63,116 bases of DNA, from the NCBI GenBank assembly GCA_017643925.1, contig JAEPML010000025.1:1-63116 (forward strand). The letters run 5' to 3'. This stretch comes from Roseibium sp. (GTDB taxonomy: Bacteria > Pseudomonadota > Alphaproteobacteria > Rhizobiales > Stappiaceae). The notes under the pieces were generated by a model. It was not told the origin of the DNA, ran no database searches, and saw nothing but the letters and a program-made list of their open reading frames with translations. Positions 15,414 to 25,400 of this stretch are shown here, one piece after another (position 1 is the first letter of the stretch; each line of letters begins with the position of its first letter). A program made the translations under genes and the position numbers.

Positions 15414-16334
15414 TCACATCATTGAAAGAGCGGGTTGGGCAAGCGTTCGCAATCCGAATGCTGAAATCATCATGCCGGTGACGTAAAGACCGACGCCGAT
15501 CGCCGAGTACCAGACGGCAAACCTGCCCGGATCGCGCACGAAGCGGACCATGCAGCCGATCTGCAATGCCAGCAGTACCCCGATCGCGAGCGCGAAGAAC
15601 GGCAGATCAAGATAGACAAGCAGTGCGCAGACACCGGCTTGCGCCGCTGCCATGATGGCGCAGGCGATCGTCGCAGCAGATTGGGCACCATGAAGGACGG
15701 GGAGGGTCTTTATTCCCATTTCCCTGTCGCCCGTGATCGCCTTGAAATCGTTCAACGTCAGGATGCCGTGCGCGCCAGTGCCGTAAAGCAGCGCGACGAT
15801 CCAGATTGGGGCAATCGGTGAAACGCCGGTCATGACGGTTGCTGCCGTCAGCCAGGGCAGGGTCTCGTAGCTGAAGCCAACGACGCCGTTCCCGATCCAG
15901 CCGTTTTGCTTGAAACGCAGGGGTGGCGCGCTGTAGCCCCAGGCAAAGCACAAGCCGATCAACGCCGCGGCAAAAATAAGAGAGCCAAGCATCGCGGCGA
16001 CGATCATCGACAAAGCGGACATGATCAGCGCGACGTAAAGACCCCACTGGCCCGGCATGCGCCCCGAGGGAATGACGCGATCAGGTTCGTTGATGGCGTC
16101 GACGTGGCGGTCGTACCAGTCGTTGACCGCCTGGCTGGTTCCGCAAAGCAGAGGGCCGGCAAGCACAACGCCACAAAGAACGAAGAACCAGCGGCTGCCG
16201 AATCCTTCGCCGGCGGAGATCGCACCGCAGGCATAGGCCCACATAGGTGGAAACCAGGTGATGGGCTTGAGCAAAGCAACGACAGCGCCGGATGACGGCA
16301 AACTGGTTTGTGGTCTGTGCCGAGTGAGTTCCAT
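15414..16334 (-). CDS. bchG: Bacteriochlorophyll a synthase (geranylgeranyltransferase)
   Basis: The 306-aa UbiA-family polyprenyltransferase has about eight membrane helices and the Asp-rich motif NDWYDRHVDAINEPDRVIPSG, plus a second site NDFKAITGDREMGIKTLP. It attaches geranylgeranyl to bacteriochlorophyllide a in the membrane. The frame is open to 16370, but that would place the start inside a PpsR palindrome and -35 element. The ATG at 16334 sits just before the conserved ALLKPITWFPPMWAYACG block and is preferred. It is the first gene of the bchG-transporter-bchP-ORF operon, and its start is only 7 nt past the predicted -10. Confidence 0.95.
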   Translation of the reverse strand: MELTRHRPQTSLPSSGAVVALLKPITWFPPMWAYACGAISAGEGFGSRWFFVLCGVVLAGPLLCGTSQAVNDWYDRHVDAINEPDRVIPSGRMPGQWGLYVALIMSALSMIVAAMLGSLIFAAALIGLCFAWGYSAPPLRFKQNGWIGNGVVGFSYETLPWLTAATVMTGVSPIAPIWIVALLYGTGAHGILTLNDFKAITGDREMGIKTLPVLHGAQSAATIACAIMAAAQAGVCALLVYLDLPFFALAIGVLLALQIGCMVRFVRDPGRFAVWYSAIGVGLYVTGMMISAFGLRTLAQPALSMM

Positions 16335-16341
16335 GGCAATG

Positions 16342-16382
16342 ATGGTATGCCTGCCATGAAAAAGTGTCAATTAAAATTGACA
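16342..16382 (-). promoter_or_regulatory. bchG promoter with perfect PpsR palindrome
   Basis: TGTCAATTAAAATTGACA (16365-16382) is a perfect TGT-N12-ACA palindrome. On the minus strand it includes a consensus -35 TTGACA (plus 16365-16370), a 17-bp spacer and a -10 TACCAT (plus 16342-16347). Repression by PpsR overlapping the -35 is the expected mode. Transcription would begin within a few bases of the bchG start codon. Confidence 0.75.
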
Positions 16383-16454
16383 CTTTTGGGTAAGCGGACT
16401 CGCCTTTCGTAATGCGGAGTTTACAATTGCGGAGTGGGTGCCGGGTGTTTCGGA

Positions 16455-17903
16455 TTACGAGCCGGGGCGGTAGTTTTCAAGCCCGTGTCTGCGAAGCTTG
16501 ATGTATAGGCTCTGCCGGGAGAGCCCGAGCACTTCTGCCGCGCTGGCCCTGTTGTTGTTGGTATGGTCGAGGGCCGCCTCGATGCAGATCTTCTCAACGA
16601 CGTCCAAGGACTCCCTGATCAATTCCTTGAGCGGAACTTTTCCAACAAGGCTTGCAAAGCCTTGGGCCTGTTCCTGGGTTGCTGGTGCGCGCAGCCCAAC
16701 GCTCTCGGTTTTCGCCGCTTGCGGGACGATGATCAGTTGAACGGATTCCGATTTCGGATCGAAATGGGCGGAGACGGTTACCGGTTGTTCGCCGCCAATG
16801 CTGTCATTCAGCACCGAAGAATATCCGCGCACAGTTCGCTCGTCGCTGGTGCGGGCATAGAGCACATTTAGGTCGACAGCCGATTTGCCGATCCAGTTGC
16901 TGGCATTTCTGCCGACGACCTGGTTGAGCGTCGGGGCCTGGACGAGATCCAGAAAGAGCGCATTGGCGGAGATCAGGTTGCCGTCGCTGTCGGTCTGAAT
17001 TGCGGCTTCGGGAAGGGCATCAAGATCGATTGCGGAAGAAACGTGTGTGCTCGCGCCCGAATTGCGTGCCGGCAGAGTCGCCTGGTCTTCAGACCAAACA
17101 GTCAAAATCAGATTGGCCGCTCCGTTCTCCCGGTAAGCGCGCAGCTTTGCCTGAAGTGTTGCCCCTCTTGCGCTTTTCAATCCATCAATGAGGACGGGTT
17201 CACCGCTGTGCCTTGCCTCGCCTATGGCATCGCCCAGCCGGTCCCGGTCCTGTTTGTTGAACAGCTCGCGAACCGGTTTGTTTATCAGGTTGCCCGAATT
17301 TCCTGCCAAAAGGGCGACCGCAGCAGAATTGGCTTCCAGTACCGTCCTCTTTTCACCATCAAGCATGATGTCAGCGGTTTCCGCGAGCTTGAATGCAGTC
17401 CGGTACCTTGCCTCGGCCTGCCGCAAATCGCGGTAATCGGCCTCCATCGCAATCTGTGCTTCAACCAACCGCTGCTGGTCCTGCATCTGCTGCTGCATCT
17501 CGCGGCCAACGACGATCGTGAATGGCAATCCCTTTTTCGAGAAAGCCGAATAGGCGACCGGCAAATCCGATTTGCCCTGTGCACTGTGGTTGACCTGGTA
17601 GCCGCGGACCGGCCGCTTCTGGCCCGACTTGAGCATGGCGTCGATTTTGGAGACGGACTCGATGGTTACGCAATCGCGAAGTGGCTTGCCGACGAAACCA
17701 TCAAGACCGTAGACGTCGAAATCCGGGTTTTCAAAATGCGAGTGGGTGATTTTCCCGTTCTTGTCGACGAGGAACACAATGTCCGTTCCCAGCCCGATCA
17801 GCGAAACCAGCCCCTCAGCCTCGAGTGTTTTCTGTAATTCACCCGCGACCTCAATACCTCGCTGTCCGCTGTTAGGAGCGCGTGGGGTCATGGGAGTCGC
17901 CAA
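16455..17903 (-). CDS. ppsR: Transcriptional repressor PpsR (CrtJ)
   Basis: The 482-aa regulator has an N-terminal domain and PAS domains (for example LGTDIVFLVDKNGKITHSHFENPDF near residue 38, and AEARYRTAFKLAETADIMLDGEKRTVLEANSAAVALL). A C-terminal Fis-type helix-turn-helix (RASAAEVLGLSRQSLYIKLRRHGL) lies near the end. PpsR binds TGT-N12-ACA and represses bch, crt and related genes under oxygen or light. Its first codons overlap the end of ppaA by 16 nt, so the two are co-expressed. Several perfect target palindromes occur in this window. I did not map a redox-active Cys. Confidence 0.93.
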   Translation of the reverse strand: MATPMTPRAPNSGQRGIEVAGELQKTLEAEGLVSLIGLGTDIVFLVDKNGKITHSHFENPDFDVYGLDGFVGKPLRDCVTIESVSKIDAMLKSGQKRPVRGYQVNHSAQGKSDLPVAYSAFSKKGLPFTIVVGREMQQQMQDQQRLVEAQIAMEADYRDLRQAEARYRTAFKLAETADIMLDGEKRTVLEANSAAVALLAGNSGNLINKPVRELFNKQDRDRLGDAIGEARHSGEPVLIDGLKSARGATLQAKLRAYRENGAANLILTVWSEDQATLPARNSGASTHVSSAIDLDALPEAAIQTDSDGNLISANALFLDLVQAPTLNQVVGRNASNWIGKSAVDLNVLYARTSDERTVRGYSSVLNDSIGGEQPVTVSAHFDPKSESVQLIIVPQAAKTESVGLRAPATQEQAQGFASLVGKVPLKELIRESLDVVEKICIEAALDHTNNNRASAAEVLGLSRQSLYIKLRRHGLENYRPGS

Positions 17904-18844
17904 TCGATCCTTTTTGCCTGGTCGTTCTGTCCGCTGCGAACCGGTGGCGTGCCAAAATTCATTTTTTCCAGATTGTTGAAATTATCCGCAACTTTAACTG
18001 CTGAATACGCAGTATCGCAAACACAGTCAATCCCCATTTCCACAAGCAAATCAATGGAATCGAGGGCTGCGACGCCTCCTGCTATCATGGGTTGATTTAC
18101 GCTTGGTGCATTCAACCCTATGTCGTAGATCAATTGCTGGACTTCAGGTCTGAGGCGCATGTTGCTCCAGCCGACGCAGACCGCATCGGCGCGGCCGACA
18201 ACGCCCGCGAACTCAGACCGCGTTGCCTGATCGTGCGACAGGACCTGGTGATGCCACCCAAATGCCTGAAAGAAGGCCCCGGTCAAATGTGCCATCAGGC
18301 TGTGCTGTTCGTCTTTTGGCAGCAGGATCGCCGCGAATGGGCTGGGATGAGCACTGCTGCGGTATGCGGATTCGGTGGCAAGCGCTTGCGCAAGGTCCTG
18401 CAGTCTGGCGGACGCTATCGTGACATCAACGAAACTGGAGGCGTCTTCAGACCATTCCCGGCCGAGCCGCCTGGCAACGGCCTCAACAATAAGAACTTTG
18501 ACAGGGGCAGGTGAATTTGCCGGTAAGGCGTTCTGGAGGCAGGAGAGCAAATCATCCAGCCGGGTGCCGGCTTGCAAGACAAGATGGCGGAGACCGGAGA
18601 TCGCCGTGTCATAACGGGGGTGATTTTCGAGGCCAGTGTCCATATCGATGGACAATTGTTCAGCCGTCATTGCCGCCACCGGCCCTTCAATAAGGTGACG
18701 AAGCTTGTCTTTCTCACCTCTTTGTAAACGGTCTCTTTTTAGCACTTGTATCTCGCGAGTGACAATAATTCCATCACAGGCGCCAGTTTTAGACTGTTCG
18801 CGCTTGTCTTCGGGGGCTGAGCCAATGGTGTCGATCATCCTCAC
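17888..18844 (-). CDS. ppaA: PpaA/AerR, PpsR-modulating corrinoid-binding regulator
   Basis: The 318-aa protein has a variable N-terminus, a helical central region and a C-terminal B12-binding-type domain (FAAILLPKDEQHSLMAHLTGAFFQAFGWH, then DAVCVGWSNMRL and QPMIAGGVAALDSIDLLVEMGIDCV). PpaA/AerR proteins act as antirepressors or co-regulators of PpsR/CrtJ. Position directly upstream of and overlapping ppsR is the conserved arrangement. An ATG at 18838 is an alternative start two codons later. It diverges from bchF, and the intergenic PpsR-type sites could control both. Confidence 0.9.
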   Translation of the reverse strand: MRMIDTIGSAPEDKREQSKTGACDGIIVTREIQVLKRDRLQRGEKDKLRHLIEGPVAAMTAEQLSIDMDTGLENHPRYDTAISGLRHLVLQAGTRLDDLLSCLQNALPANSPAPVKVLIVEAVARRLGREWSEDASSFVDVTIASARLQDLAQALATESAYRSSAHPSPFAAILLPKDEQHSLMAHLTGAFFQAFGWHHQVLSHDQATRSEFAGVVGRADAVCVGWSNMRLRPEVQQLIYDIGLNAPSVNQPMIAGGVAALDSIDLLVEMGIDCVCDTAYSAVKVADNFNNLEKMNFGTPPVRSGQNDQAKRIDWRLP

Positions 18845-18952
18845 TTTGCTTCAGGCCTCCCGGACCGTTTCGGTTGGGACATGCTCCGGAGTGCAATCTG
18901 TGTTGCATACCGCATGTGCGAGCTTCCCTAGCATGACTCCCTTGAATGGAAG

Positions 18953-19010
18953 TGTAAATAAAAATATACGTCATGTTTAGTTGACACTTTTGCGCCTGTA
19001 GCGTTACGCT
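18953..19010 (+). promoter_or_regulatory. bchF operon promoter with two imperfect PpsR-type sites
   Basis: TGTAAATAAAAATATACG (18953-18970) and CGTCATGTTTAGTTGACA (18969-18986) each match TGT-N12-ACA at one half only and share two bases. The second contains a consensus -35 TTGACA (18981-18986); TACGCT (19005-19010) is a possible -10 at 18 bp. This would drive the long bchF-to-idi operon. The weaker match suggests looser repression than at bchC or bchG. Confidence 0.5.
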
Positions 19011-19055
19011 TCCTTATCTGCCGACCCCGATGTCTGGGTTCGGGGGGAGGATCAA

Positions 19056-19610
19056 ATGTCGTTAGGCGAACCAGGGAAGACGGCGAAGGCACGCGTGCTG
19101 TACACCGAGCAGGAACGGAAACGGCGTGACGCGAGCGTTTGGACACTGGTGCAGGGAATACTGGCCCCGATCCAGTTTTTCGTTTTTCTGATCAGCCTCG
19201 CGTTGATCATATATTTCCTGACAACGGGAAAAGCGCAGGGACCTGCGGAGATCTCTGTCGTCATCAAGACACTCACGCTTTACGCCATTATGATAACGGG
19301 CTCGATCTGGGAAAAGCATGTCTTCGGCTGCTACCTGTTCGCGCGACCGTTCTTCTGGGAAGACGTCTTTTCGATCCTGGTGCTTGCGCTGCATACCGCC
19401 TATCTGGTGGCGCTTTTTACCAACAGCCTTGCGCCGGCCCCCTTGATGTGGCTCGCGCTCGCCGCCTACGCGACCTACGTCGTCAATGCCGGTCAGTTTC
19501 TCTGGAAACTGCGACTGGCCAGATTGGATCAGGCGTCCCGGGGGACGGCCAACGCCGGCGAAAACATGTCCGGCGCAACGCGCCTCCAAGTCGCGGGGCC
19601 GATTCAATGA
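19056..19610 (+). CDS. bchF: 3-vinyl bacteriochlorophyllide hydratase
   Basis: The 184-aa membrane protein has four hydrophobic helices. The start region RVLYTEQERKRRDASVWTLVQGILAPIQFFVFL and the block YAIMITGSIWEKHVFGCYLFARPFFWEDV are typical of BchF. It hydrates the C3 vinyl group on the way to bacteriochlorophyll a. The ATG follows GGGGGAGGA. It opens the superoperon bchFNBHLM-lhaA-puh; its 3' end overlaps the bchN start by 4 nt. Confidence 0.95.
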   Translation: MSLGEPGKTAKARVLYTEQERKRRDASVWTLVQGILAPIQFFVFLISLALIIYFLTTGKAQGPAEISVVIKTLTLYAIMITGSIWEKHVFGCYLFARPFFWEDVFSILVLALHTAYLVALFTNSLAPAPLMWLALAAYATYVVNAGQFLWKLRLARLDQASRGTANAGENMSGATRLQVAGPIQ

Positions 19611-20914
19611 ACCAGCCCTTCCGACCTGGCTGCGACAAGGATGCACCCATTCGTGAACGCGGGCAGCACGAGGTTTTCTGCGGCCTGACCTCGATCATCT
19701 GGCTCCACCGCAAGGTTCAGGATGCGTTTTTCCTGATCGTCGGATCCAGAACATGCGCCCACCTGATGCAATCTGCGGCCGGTGTGATGATCTTTTCAGA
19801 GCCGCGTTTTGCCACCGCGATCATGGAAGAACGGGATTTGGCCGGATTGGCCGATATGCACGACGAACTCGACGGTGTCGTCGAGAAACTTCTGGCGCGG
19901 CGGCCGGATATCAAGATGCTCGTCCTGGTCGGCTCCTGTCCGTCAGAGGTGATCAAGTTCGACCTCGGCAAAGCCGCGGAGCGTCTCAATCGTCAATATG
20001 CGCCGAAACACCGGGTGATCTGCTATTCCGGCAGCGGTATCGAGACCACGTTCACGCAGGGCGAAGACAATTTCCTGGCAGCCCTTGTGCGCGAAGCGCC
20101 GTCAGCCGGCACGGGGAACGGCGGTGCGTCACTCGTTATCGCAGGATGTCTTCCGGATGTCGTTGAAGACCAGTTCCAGCGGCTTTTCAAAGATCTCGGT
20201 ATTGAAGATATCCATTTTCTTCCCGGTCGTACGAGCAATGCGATCCCGGCAATCAACGGGTCGACTCGCTTTATCCTCGCGCAGCCCTTTCTCGGAGCAA
20301 CCGCACAGGCCTTGGCGTCACGCGGCGCCCGCAGGATCAACGCGATTTTTCCCCTCGGGGAAGAGGGAACGACGGCGTGGCTGAAGGCTATCGCAGATGC
20401 GTTTGGTGTTTCCGACGCGCGTTTTGAAACCGTGACCGCACCAGCGCGCAGGCGCGCACGGGCAGCCCTTGAACACTACCGGCCTCTCTTGAGTGGAAAG
20501 CGTGTATTTCTGTTTCCGGACAGCCAGTTGGAGCCTTCCCTTGCCCGCTTCCTCGCCCGCGAGATCGGTGCGGTGATCGTCGAGGTCGGCAGTCCATACC
20601 TGCATCGTGAGCACATCGCAGGCGAGCTTGCGCTGCTGCCACCGGGAGCTGCGCTGTCGGAAGGGCAGGATGTCGATCGGCAGATCGACCGCTGTCGTGT
20701 GGCCGATCCGGACCTAATCGTTTGTGGAATGGGGCTTGCAAATCCGTTTGAAGCCGAAGGCCGGCTTACAAAGTGGTCGATCGAGTTCGCCTTCACGCCG
20801 ATCCAGGGCTACGAGCAGTCCGGCGACCTCGCCGAGCTTTTTGCGCGTCCCCTCGTGCGCAGAAGCGCCCTGAGCGGCAAAACCGCGATAAAGGAGGGTG
20901 CATTGTGCAGCTGA
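19607..20914 (+). CDS. bchN: Dark-operative protochlorophyllide reductase, subunit N
   Basis: The 435-aa protein belongs to the nitrogenase-like family. Its N-terminal part contains FCGLTSIIWLHRKVQDAFFLIVGSRTCAHLMQS, with cysteine ligands for the [4Fe-4S] cluster, and LVGSCPSEVIKFDLG follows. With BchB it forms the catalytic component that reduces protochlorophyllide without light, receiving electrons from BchL. The frame is open further upstream through bchF, but the ATG at 19607 overlapping the bchF stop is the expected start and gives the usual length. It is followed by bchB with a 10-nt overlap. Confidence 0.96.
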   Translation: MNQPFRPGCDKDAPIRERGQHEVFCGLTSIIWLHRKVQDAFFLIVGSRTCAHLMQSAAGVMIFSEPRFATAIMEERDLAGLADMHDELDGVVEKLLARRPDIKMLVLVGSCPSEVIKFDLGKAAERLNRQYAPKHRVICYSGSGIETTFTQGEDNFLAALVREAPSAGTGNGGASLVIAGCLPDVVEDQFQRLFKDLGIEDIHFLPGRTSNAIPAINGSTRFILAQPFLGATAQALASRGARRINAIFPLGEEGTTAWLKAIADAFGVSDARFETVTAPARRRARAALEHYRPLLSGKRVFLFPDSQLEPSLARFLAREIGAVIVEVGSPYLHREHIAGELALLPPGAALSEGQDVDRQIDRCRVADPDLIVCGMGLANPFEAEGRLTKWSIEFAFTPIQGYEQSGDLAELFARPLVRRSALSGKTAIKEGALCS

Positions 20915-22476
20915 GCATGTGGACCTATGAAGGCCCGCCGCATGTCGGTGCGATGCGCATTGCAGCTTCCATGGAGGGTCTGCATTACGTCCTGCATGCG
21001 CCCCAGGGCGATACCTATGCCGATCTTCTCTTCACCATGATCGAGCGACGGCCATCCCGACCTCCGGTAACCTACACAACGTTTCAGGCGCGCGACCTCG
21101 GTGCCTCGACAGCGGACGTCTTCAAATCGGCCTGCCACGACGCCGTTGCGCGTTTTCGGCCCGAAGCTCTGTTGGTCGGAGCGTCCTGCACGGCCGAACT
21201 GCTGCAGGACGATCCAGGCGGGCTCGCCAGAACGCTCGATCTCGACATACCAGTTGTGCCGCTTGAACTGCCGTCCTACCAGAAGAAGGAAAACTGGGGC
21301 GCTTCGGAGACTTTCTACCGTCTGGTGCGTGCCTTTGCCTCCAATCGGCAACGGCCTGAAAACATCGCACCGAACAGCTGCAACATTCTCGGGCCGACGT
21401 CGCTGGGGTTCCGCAACCGGGACGATGTCCGCGAGATCTCTCGTTTGCTGGGCGAAAACGGTCTCGATGTCCGCCTCGTTGCGCCGCTCGGGGCGCGGCC
21501 AGCGGATCTTGCCCGCCTCCCTGAGGCTGCCTTCAACATTGTGCTTTATCCGGAAATAGCCGAAACGGCGGCGCGCTGGCTTCAAAAGGCGCACAATATG
21601 CCCTTCGTCTCGACCGTCCCGATCGGAGTGGAGGCAACGCAGCGTTTCATTGGTGAAGCGCGTGTGCTTGCAGGCCTCGAGGACTCGCCTCTCACGGGGC
21701 TCGAAAGCGACCGTTTGACCTGGTACTCGAAGTCGATCGACAGCAATTATCTGACCGGCAAGCGTGTCTTTATCTTCGGTGACGCCACGCATGCCATTGC
21801 AGCTGCCCGGATCGCCAATCGCGAGCTTGGCTTCAAGGTCAGCGGACTTGGCACCTATATGCGGGAATTTGCCCGCGACGTCAGGGCCGCTGCACGAGAG
21901 TATGACATCGAGCCCCTGATCACGGACGATCATCTCGAGGTGGAAGCGGCAATCCTGGAGGCCCGTCCCGAGCTGGTGCTCGGCACCCAGATGGAAAGGC
22001 ATATCGCAAAAAGACTGCGTGTTCCGTGCGCGGTTATTTCTGCACCGGTGCACGTGCAGGACTTCCCGGCACGTTACTCGCCGCAAATGGGCTTTGAAGG
22101 CGCCAACGCCATTTTCGACAGCTGGGTTCACCCGCTGATGATGGGCCTTGAAGAACACCTTCTGTCGATGTTCCGGGACGATTTCGAGTTCAATGACGAT
22201 GCAGCCGCGTCCCACCTGCACGCACACAGCCCGGCCTCAAAAGAAGGGCCGCCCAAACAGGCGGTTTCCACTGCTGAGCGGGCCGGAGATGCGGCCATCA
22301 GCGTTCCTGCGATGTCGTCTGTCTGGACAGACGAGGCCGAACGCGAGCTGAAGAAAGTGCCGTTCTTCGTGCGCGGGAAGGCGCGGCGCAACACAGAGAC
22401 CTTTGCCGCAGATAACGGCATTCACCCGATTACCGTGGAGACGTTGTACGATGCGAAAGCCCATTTCGCCCGATAG
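20905..22476 (+). CDS. bchB: Dark-operative protochlorophyllide reductase, subunit B
   Basis: The 523-aa protein opens with MQLSMWTYEGPPHVGAMRIAASM (GTG start read as Met), the family signature. VGASCTAELLQDDPGGLA contains conserved metal-cluster and substrate-site residues. The C-terminal LKKVPFFVRGKARRNTETFA is the usual small domain. I placed the start at GTG 20905 because AAGGAGGG is directly upstream and homology starts there; an ATG 132 nt further up would add an unrelated extension inside bchN. It overlaps bchH by 26 nt. Confidence 0.96.
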   Translation: MQLSMWTYEGPPHVGAMRIAASMEGLHYVLHAPQGDTYADLLFTMIERRPSRPPVTYTTFQARDLGASTADVFKSACHDAVARFRPEALLVGASCTAELLQDDPGGLARTLDLDIPVVPLELPSYQKKENWGASETFYRLVRAFASNRQRPENIAPNSCNILGPTSLGFRNRDDVREISRLLGENGLDVRLVAPLGARPADLARLPEAAFNIVLYPEIAETAARWLQKAHNMPFVSTVPIGVEATQRFIGEARVLAGLEDSPLTGLESDRLTWYSKSIDSNYLTGKRVFIFGDATHAIAAARIANRELGFKVSGLGTYMREFARDVRAAAREYDIEPLITDDHLEVEAAILEARPELVLGTQMERHIAKRLRVPCAVISAPVHVQDFPARYSPQMGFEGANAIFDSWVHPLMMGLEEHLLSMFRDDFEFNDDAAASHLHAHSPASKEGPPKQAVSTAERAGDAAISVPAMSSVWTDEAERELKKVPFFVRGKARRNTETFAADNGIHPITVETLYDAKAHFAR

Positions 22477-25400
22477 CGGCCACTCCATCCGGGTGGTCTT
22501 CGTGACGCTGGACAATCACGTCGCAGCAGCCGTCGACGACGCGCGCGCTCGACTGAAGAAAGACATTCCAGGTCTGTCGTTCACCGTCCACGCCGCAACC
22601 GACTGGGCAGACAATCCGGACAGCCTGGTAACTTGCCGTGAGGCGATCCGAACCGGGGATATCATCATCGTCTCGATGATTTTCGTCGAGGAACACGTCA
22701 AGGCGATCGCCGACGTGCTCGAAGAGCGTCACCTTGCCTGTGATGCCATGGTCTGCTGCATGTCCGCCGGTACGATCATGAAATATACGGCCATGGGCCG
22801 GTTCCGCATGAACGGAGAACAGAAAGGCCCCCTTGCGCTTTTGAAGAAGCTGCGCGGCAGTAGCTCCCGTGGTGGCAAGGAAAGCGGTCGCACAGCGGGA
22901 GAGCGCCAACTCGCCATGCTGCGGCGCTTGCCGAAGCTCCTGAAGTACATTCCGGGGACCGCACAGGACGTCCGCAATTACTTTCTGACCTTGCAATACC
23001 GTATTGCAGCTTCGGACGAAAACATCGCGAACATGGTCCGGCTGCTGGTCAGCAAATATGCTGCTGGAGACCGCAAGTCCCTGCGCTCCATCGTTTCTGC
23101 AAAGCCTCCGGAAGAATATCCGTACATGGGACTTTATCACCCTAGATCGACGCCGAGGGTCGTCACAGAGCTGAATGATCTGGCAAAGATCAGGAAAGCC
23201 AACGGCACAATCGGCTTGTTGCTGCTGCGCACCTATATACTCTCAGGCGATACCGGCCACTATGATGGTGTGATCGCCGCGCTGGAAGCCCGTGGTTTCA
23301 ACGTGGTTCCGGTGTTCTGCTCAGGGCTCGATATGCGCGCTGCAATTGAGCAATACATGACAGATGGCAGCGGAAATTCGACCGTTGACGTCTTGTGCTC
23401 CTTGACCGGGTTCTCGCTTGTCGGTGGTCCGGCCTACAGCGATGCTGCCGCTGCGGCAAAAACGCTCCAGAAGCTGAATGTTCCCTACCTTTCCGCCTGT
23501 GTGACGGAATTCCAGACGCGGGACGGCTGGCAGGCCTCGACACAGGGGCTGACACCGATCGAAACCACGCTGATGGTCGCCATTCCCGAGCTGGACGGCG
23601 CTGTCGGGTCGATGGTCATCGGCGGACGCAACGCTTCGGCGAAAAGCAAGGTAAGCTGCATTTGCGCCCGGCAATTGGGTAACTGTCCTTCAGGGCGTGC
23701 CTGCATGCGGCCGGACGATGAGCGCGTCGGCCTTCTTGCCGACCGGATTGCGGCGATGGCCCGCTTGCGCCGGACACCGCGCGCCGAGCGCAGGATCGCC
23801 GCGACGCTGTTCAACTATCCGCCAAACGGCGGAAACATCGGAACGGCAGCGTTTCTTGCGGTGTTCGAAAGCCTTCTTGAGACCATGAAACGGCTGAAGG
23901 CGGAAGGCTACGATGTCGAGGTGCCGGAAGATGCCGAAACGCTCAAGGATTTGCTCTTGAGCGGCAACGCAGATCTCTATGGTACGGAGGCCAATGTTCA
24001 TGCCACGGTCTCGGCCGACGATCACGTCCGTCAGGAGCAATTCCTTGCCGAGATCGAAGCCCAGTGGGGACCCGCACCGGGACGAATCCTGAGCAACGGT
24101 CGGGGGATACACATTCTTGGCCGCCGGTTCGGCAATCTGCTCATCGCCCTGCAGCCTCCCTTCGGGTACGAGGGGGATCCGATGCGCCTCCTCTTTGAAG
24201 GTGGTTTCGCGCCAAACCATGCCTTTGCCGCTTATTACACCTATTTGCGTGAGACATTCGGTGCCGACGCGGTGCTTCATTTCGGAACGCACGGCGCGCT
24301 GGAATTCATGCCGGGAAAACATACCGGCCTGTCCGGCACTTGCTGGCCTGACCGGCTGCTCGGAAGCCTGCCGAATTTCTATTTCTACGCGTCGAACAAT
24401 CCCTCTGAAGGATCGATTGCCAAGCGCCGCTCGGCGGCGACCCTGATATCTTATCTGACGCCCTCGATCACCGAGGCCGGTCTCTACAGGGGGCTGCACA
24501 GCCTGAAGGCCAGCCTGGATCAGTACCGCACGGCCGCACCGGATGCCCGTGCCGAGCGTGAACGGCTGCTCGACGTGATCCGAGTTCAGGCGGAGGAGCT
24601 GGATCTGGGGGGAGACGCAAAGGATCACTCCACCGAGGATTTTGTGCAGCACCTCGTGAATGCGATCACGGAAACGGAATATGCGCTCATTCCGCATGGA
24701 TTGCATGTCGCCGGTCGCGGCATGGAACAGAGCGAACGTGCTGACACGCTCACTCATATCGCGGCGGCAATGCCGGAAAATGAGCGCATCGGCGACGCGT
24801 CCGAGATCTGCCGGTTGATCGTTGCCGATGACGTCTACACCCTGCAGAAAGCGGTTTCGGGTCTTGAGGACGCGGCGCGTGAAACCGTGCGCCATCTCAA
24901 GGCCATAAACGAAAACCTGCAAAGCAATGAAGAGCTCGACGGTCTTGTCCGCGCGCTTGACGCCAGTTTTGTGCCGCCCGCGCCGTCCGGTGACCTCTTG
25001 AGAACGCCCGACCTGCTGCCGACCGGGCGGAACCTCCACGGGTTTGACCCTTTCGGAATTCCGAGCAAATACGCGCAGGAAGATGGCGCCCGACAGGCGG
25101 CCCGCATTTTGGAGCGGCATCTTGAGACTGACGGCAAACTGCCCGAAACAGTTGCGATTGTTCTTTGGGGGACCGACAACCTGAAAACCGGCGGTGCGCC
25201 GCTTGCCCAGGCCATGGCGCTGATGGGAGCGCGTCCGAGACTGGACACCTATAACAGGGTGTGCGGCGCAGAACTGATCCCCCTTGGGGAGTTGAACCGC
25301 CCCCGCATCGACGCTGTCATGACACTGTCGGGCATATTCCGCGATCTGCTTCCGATCCAGGCAAGCATGCTGGCGGAGGCAAGCTACCTTGCAGCGACTG

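Noticed and set aside
16335..16370. Longer bchG start at 16370
   Set aside because: It begins inside the PpsR palindrome and -35 element and adds non-conserved residues.
19139..19606. Upstream extension of the bchN frame through bchF
   Set aside because: The sequence is a shadow of bchF. ATG 19607 overlaps the bchF stop and begins the conserved protein.
20809..22227. 472-aa minus-strand open frame inside bchB
   Set aside because: It is antisense to bchB and is explained by codon bias. No motif is recognisable.
23690..25120. 476-aa minus-strand open frame inside bchH
   Set aside because: It is antisense to the conserved bchH coding sequence, with no domain or ribosome binding site.
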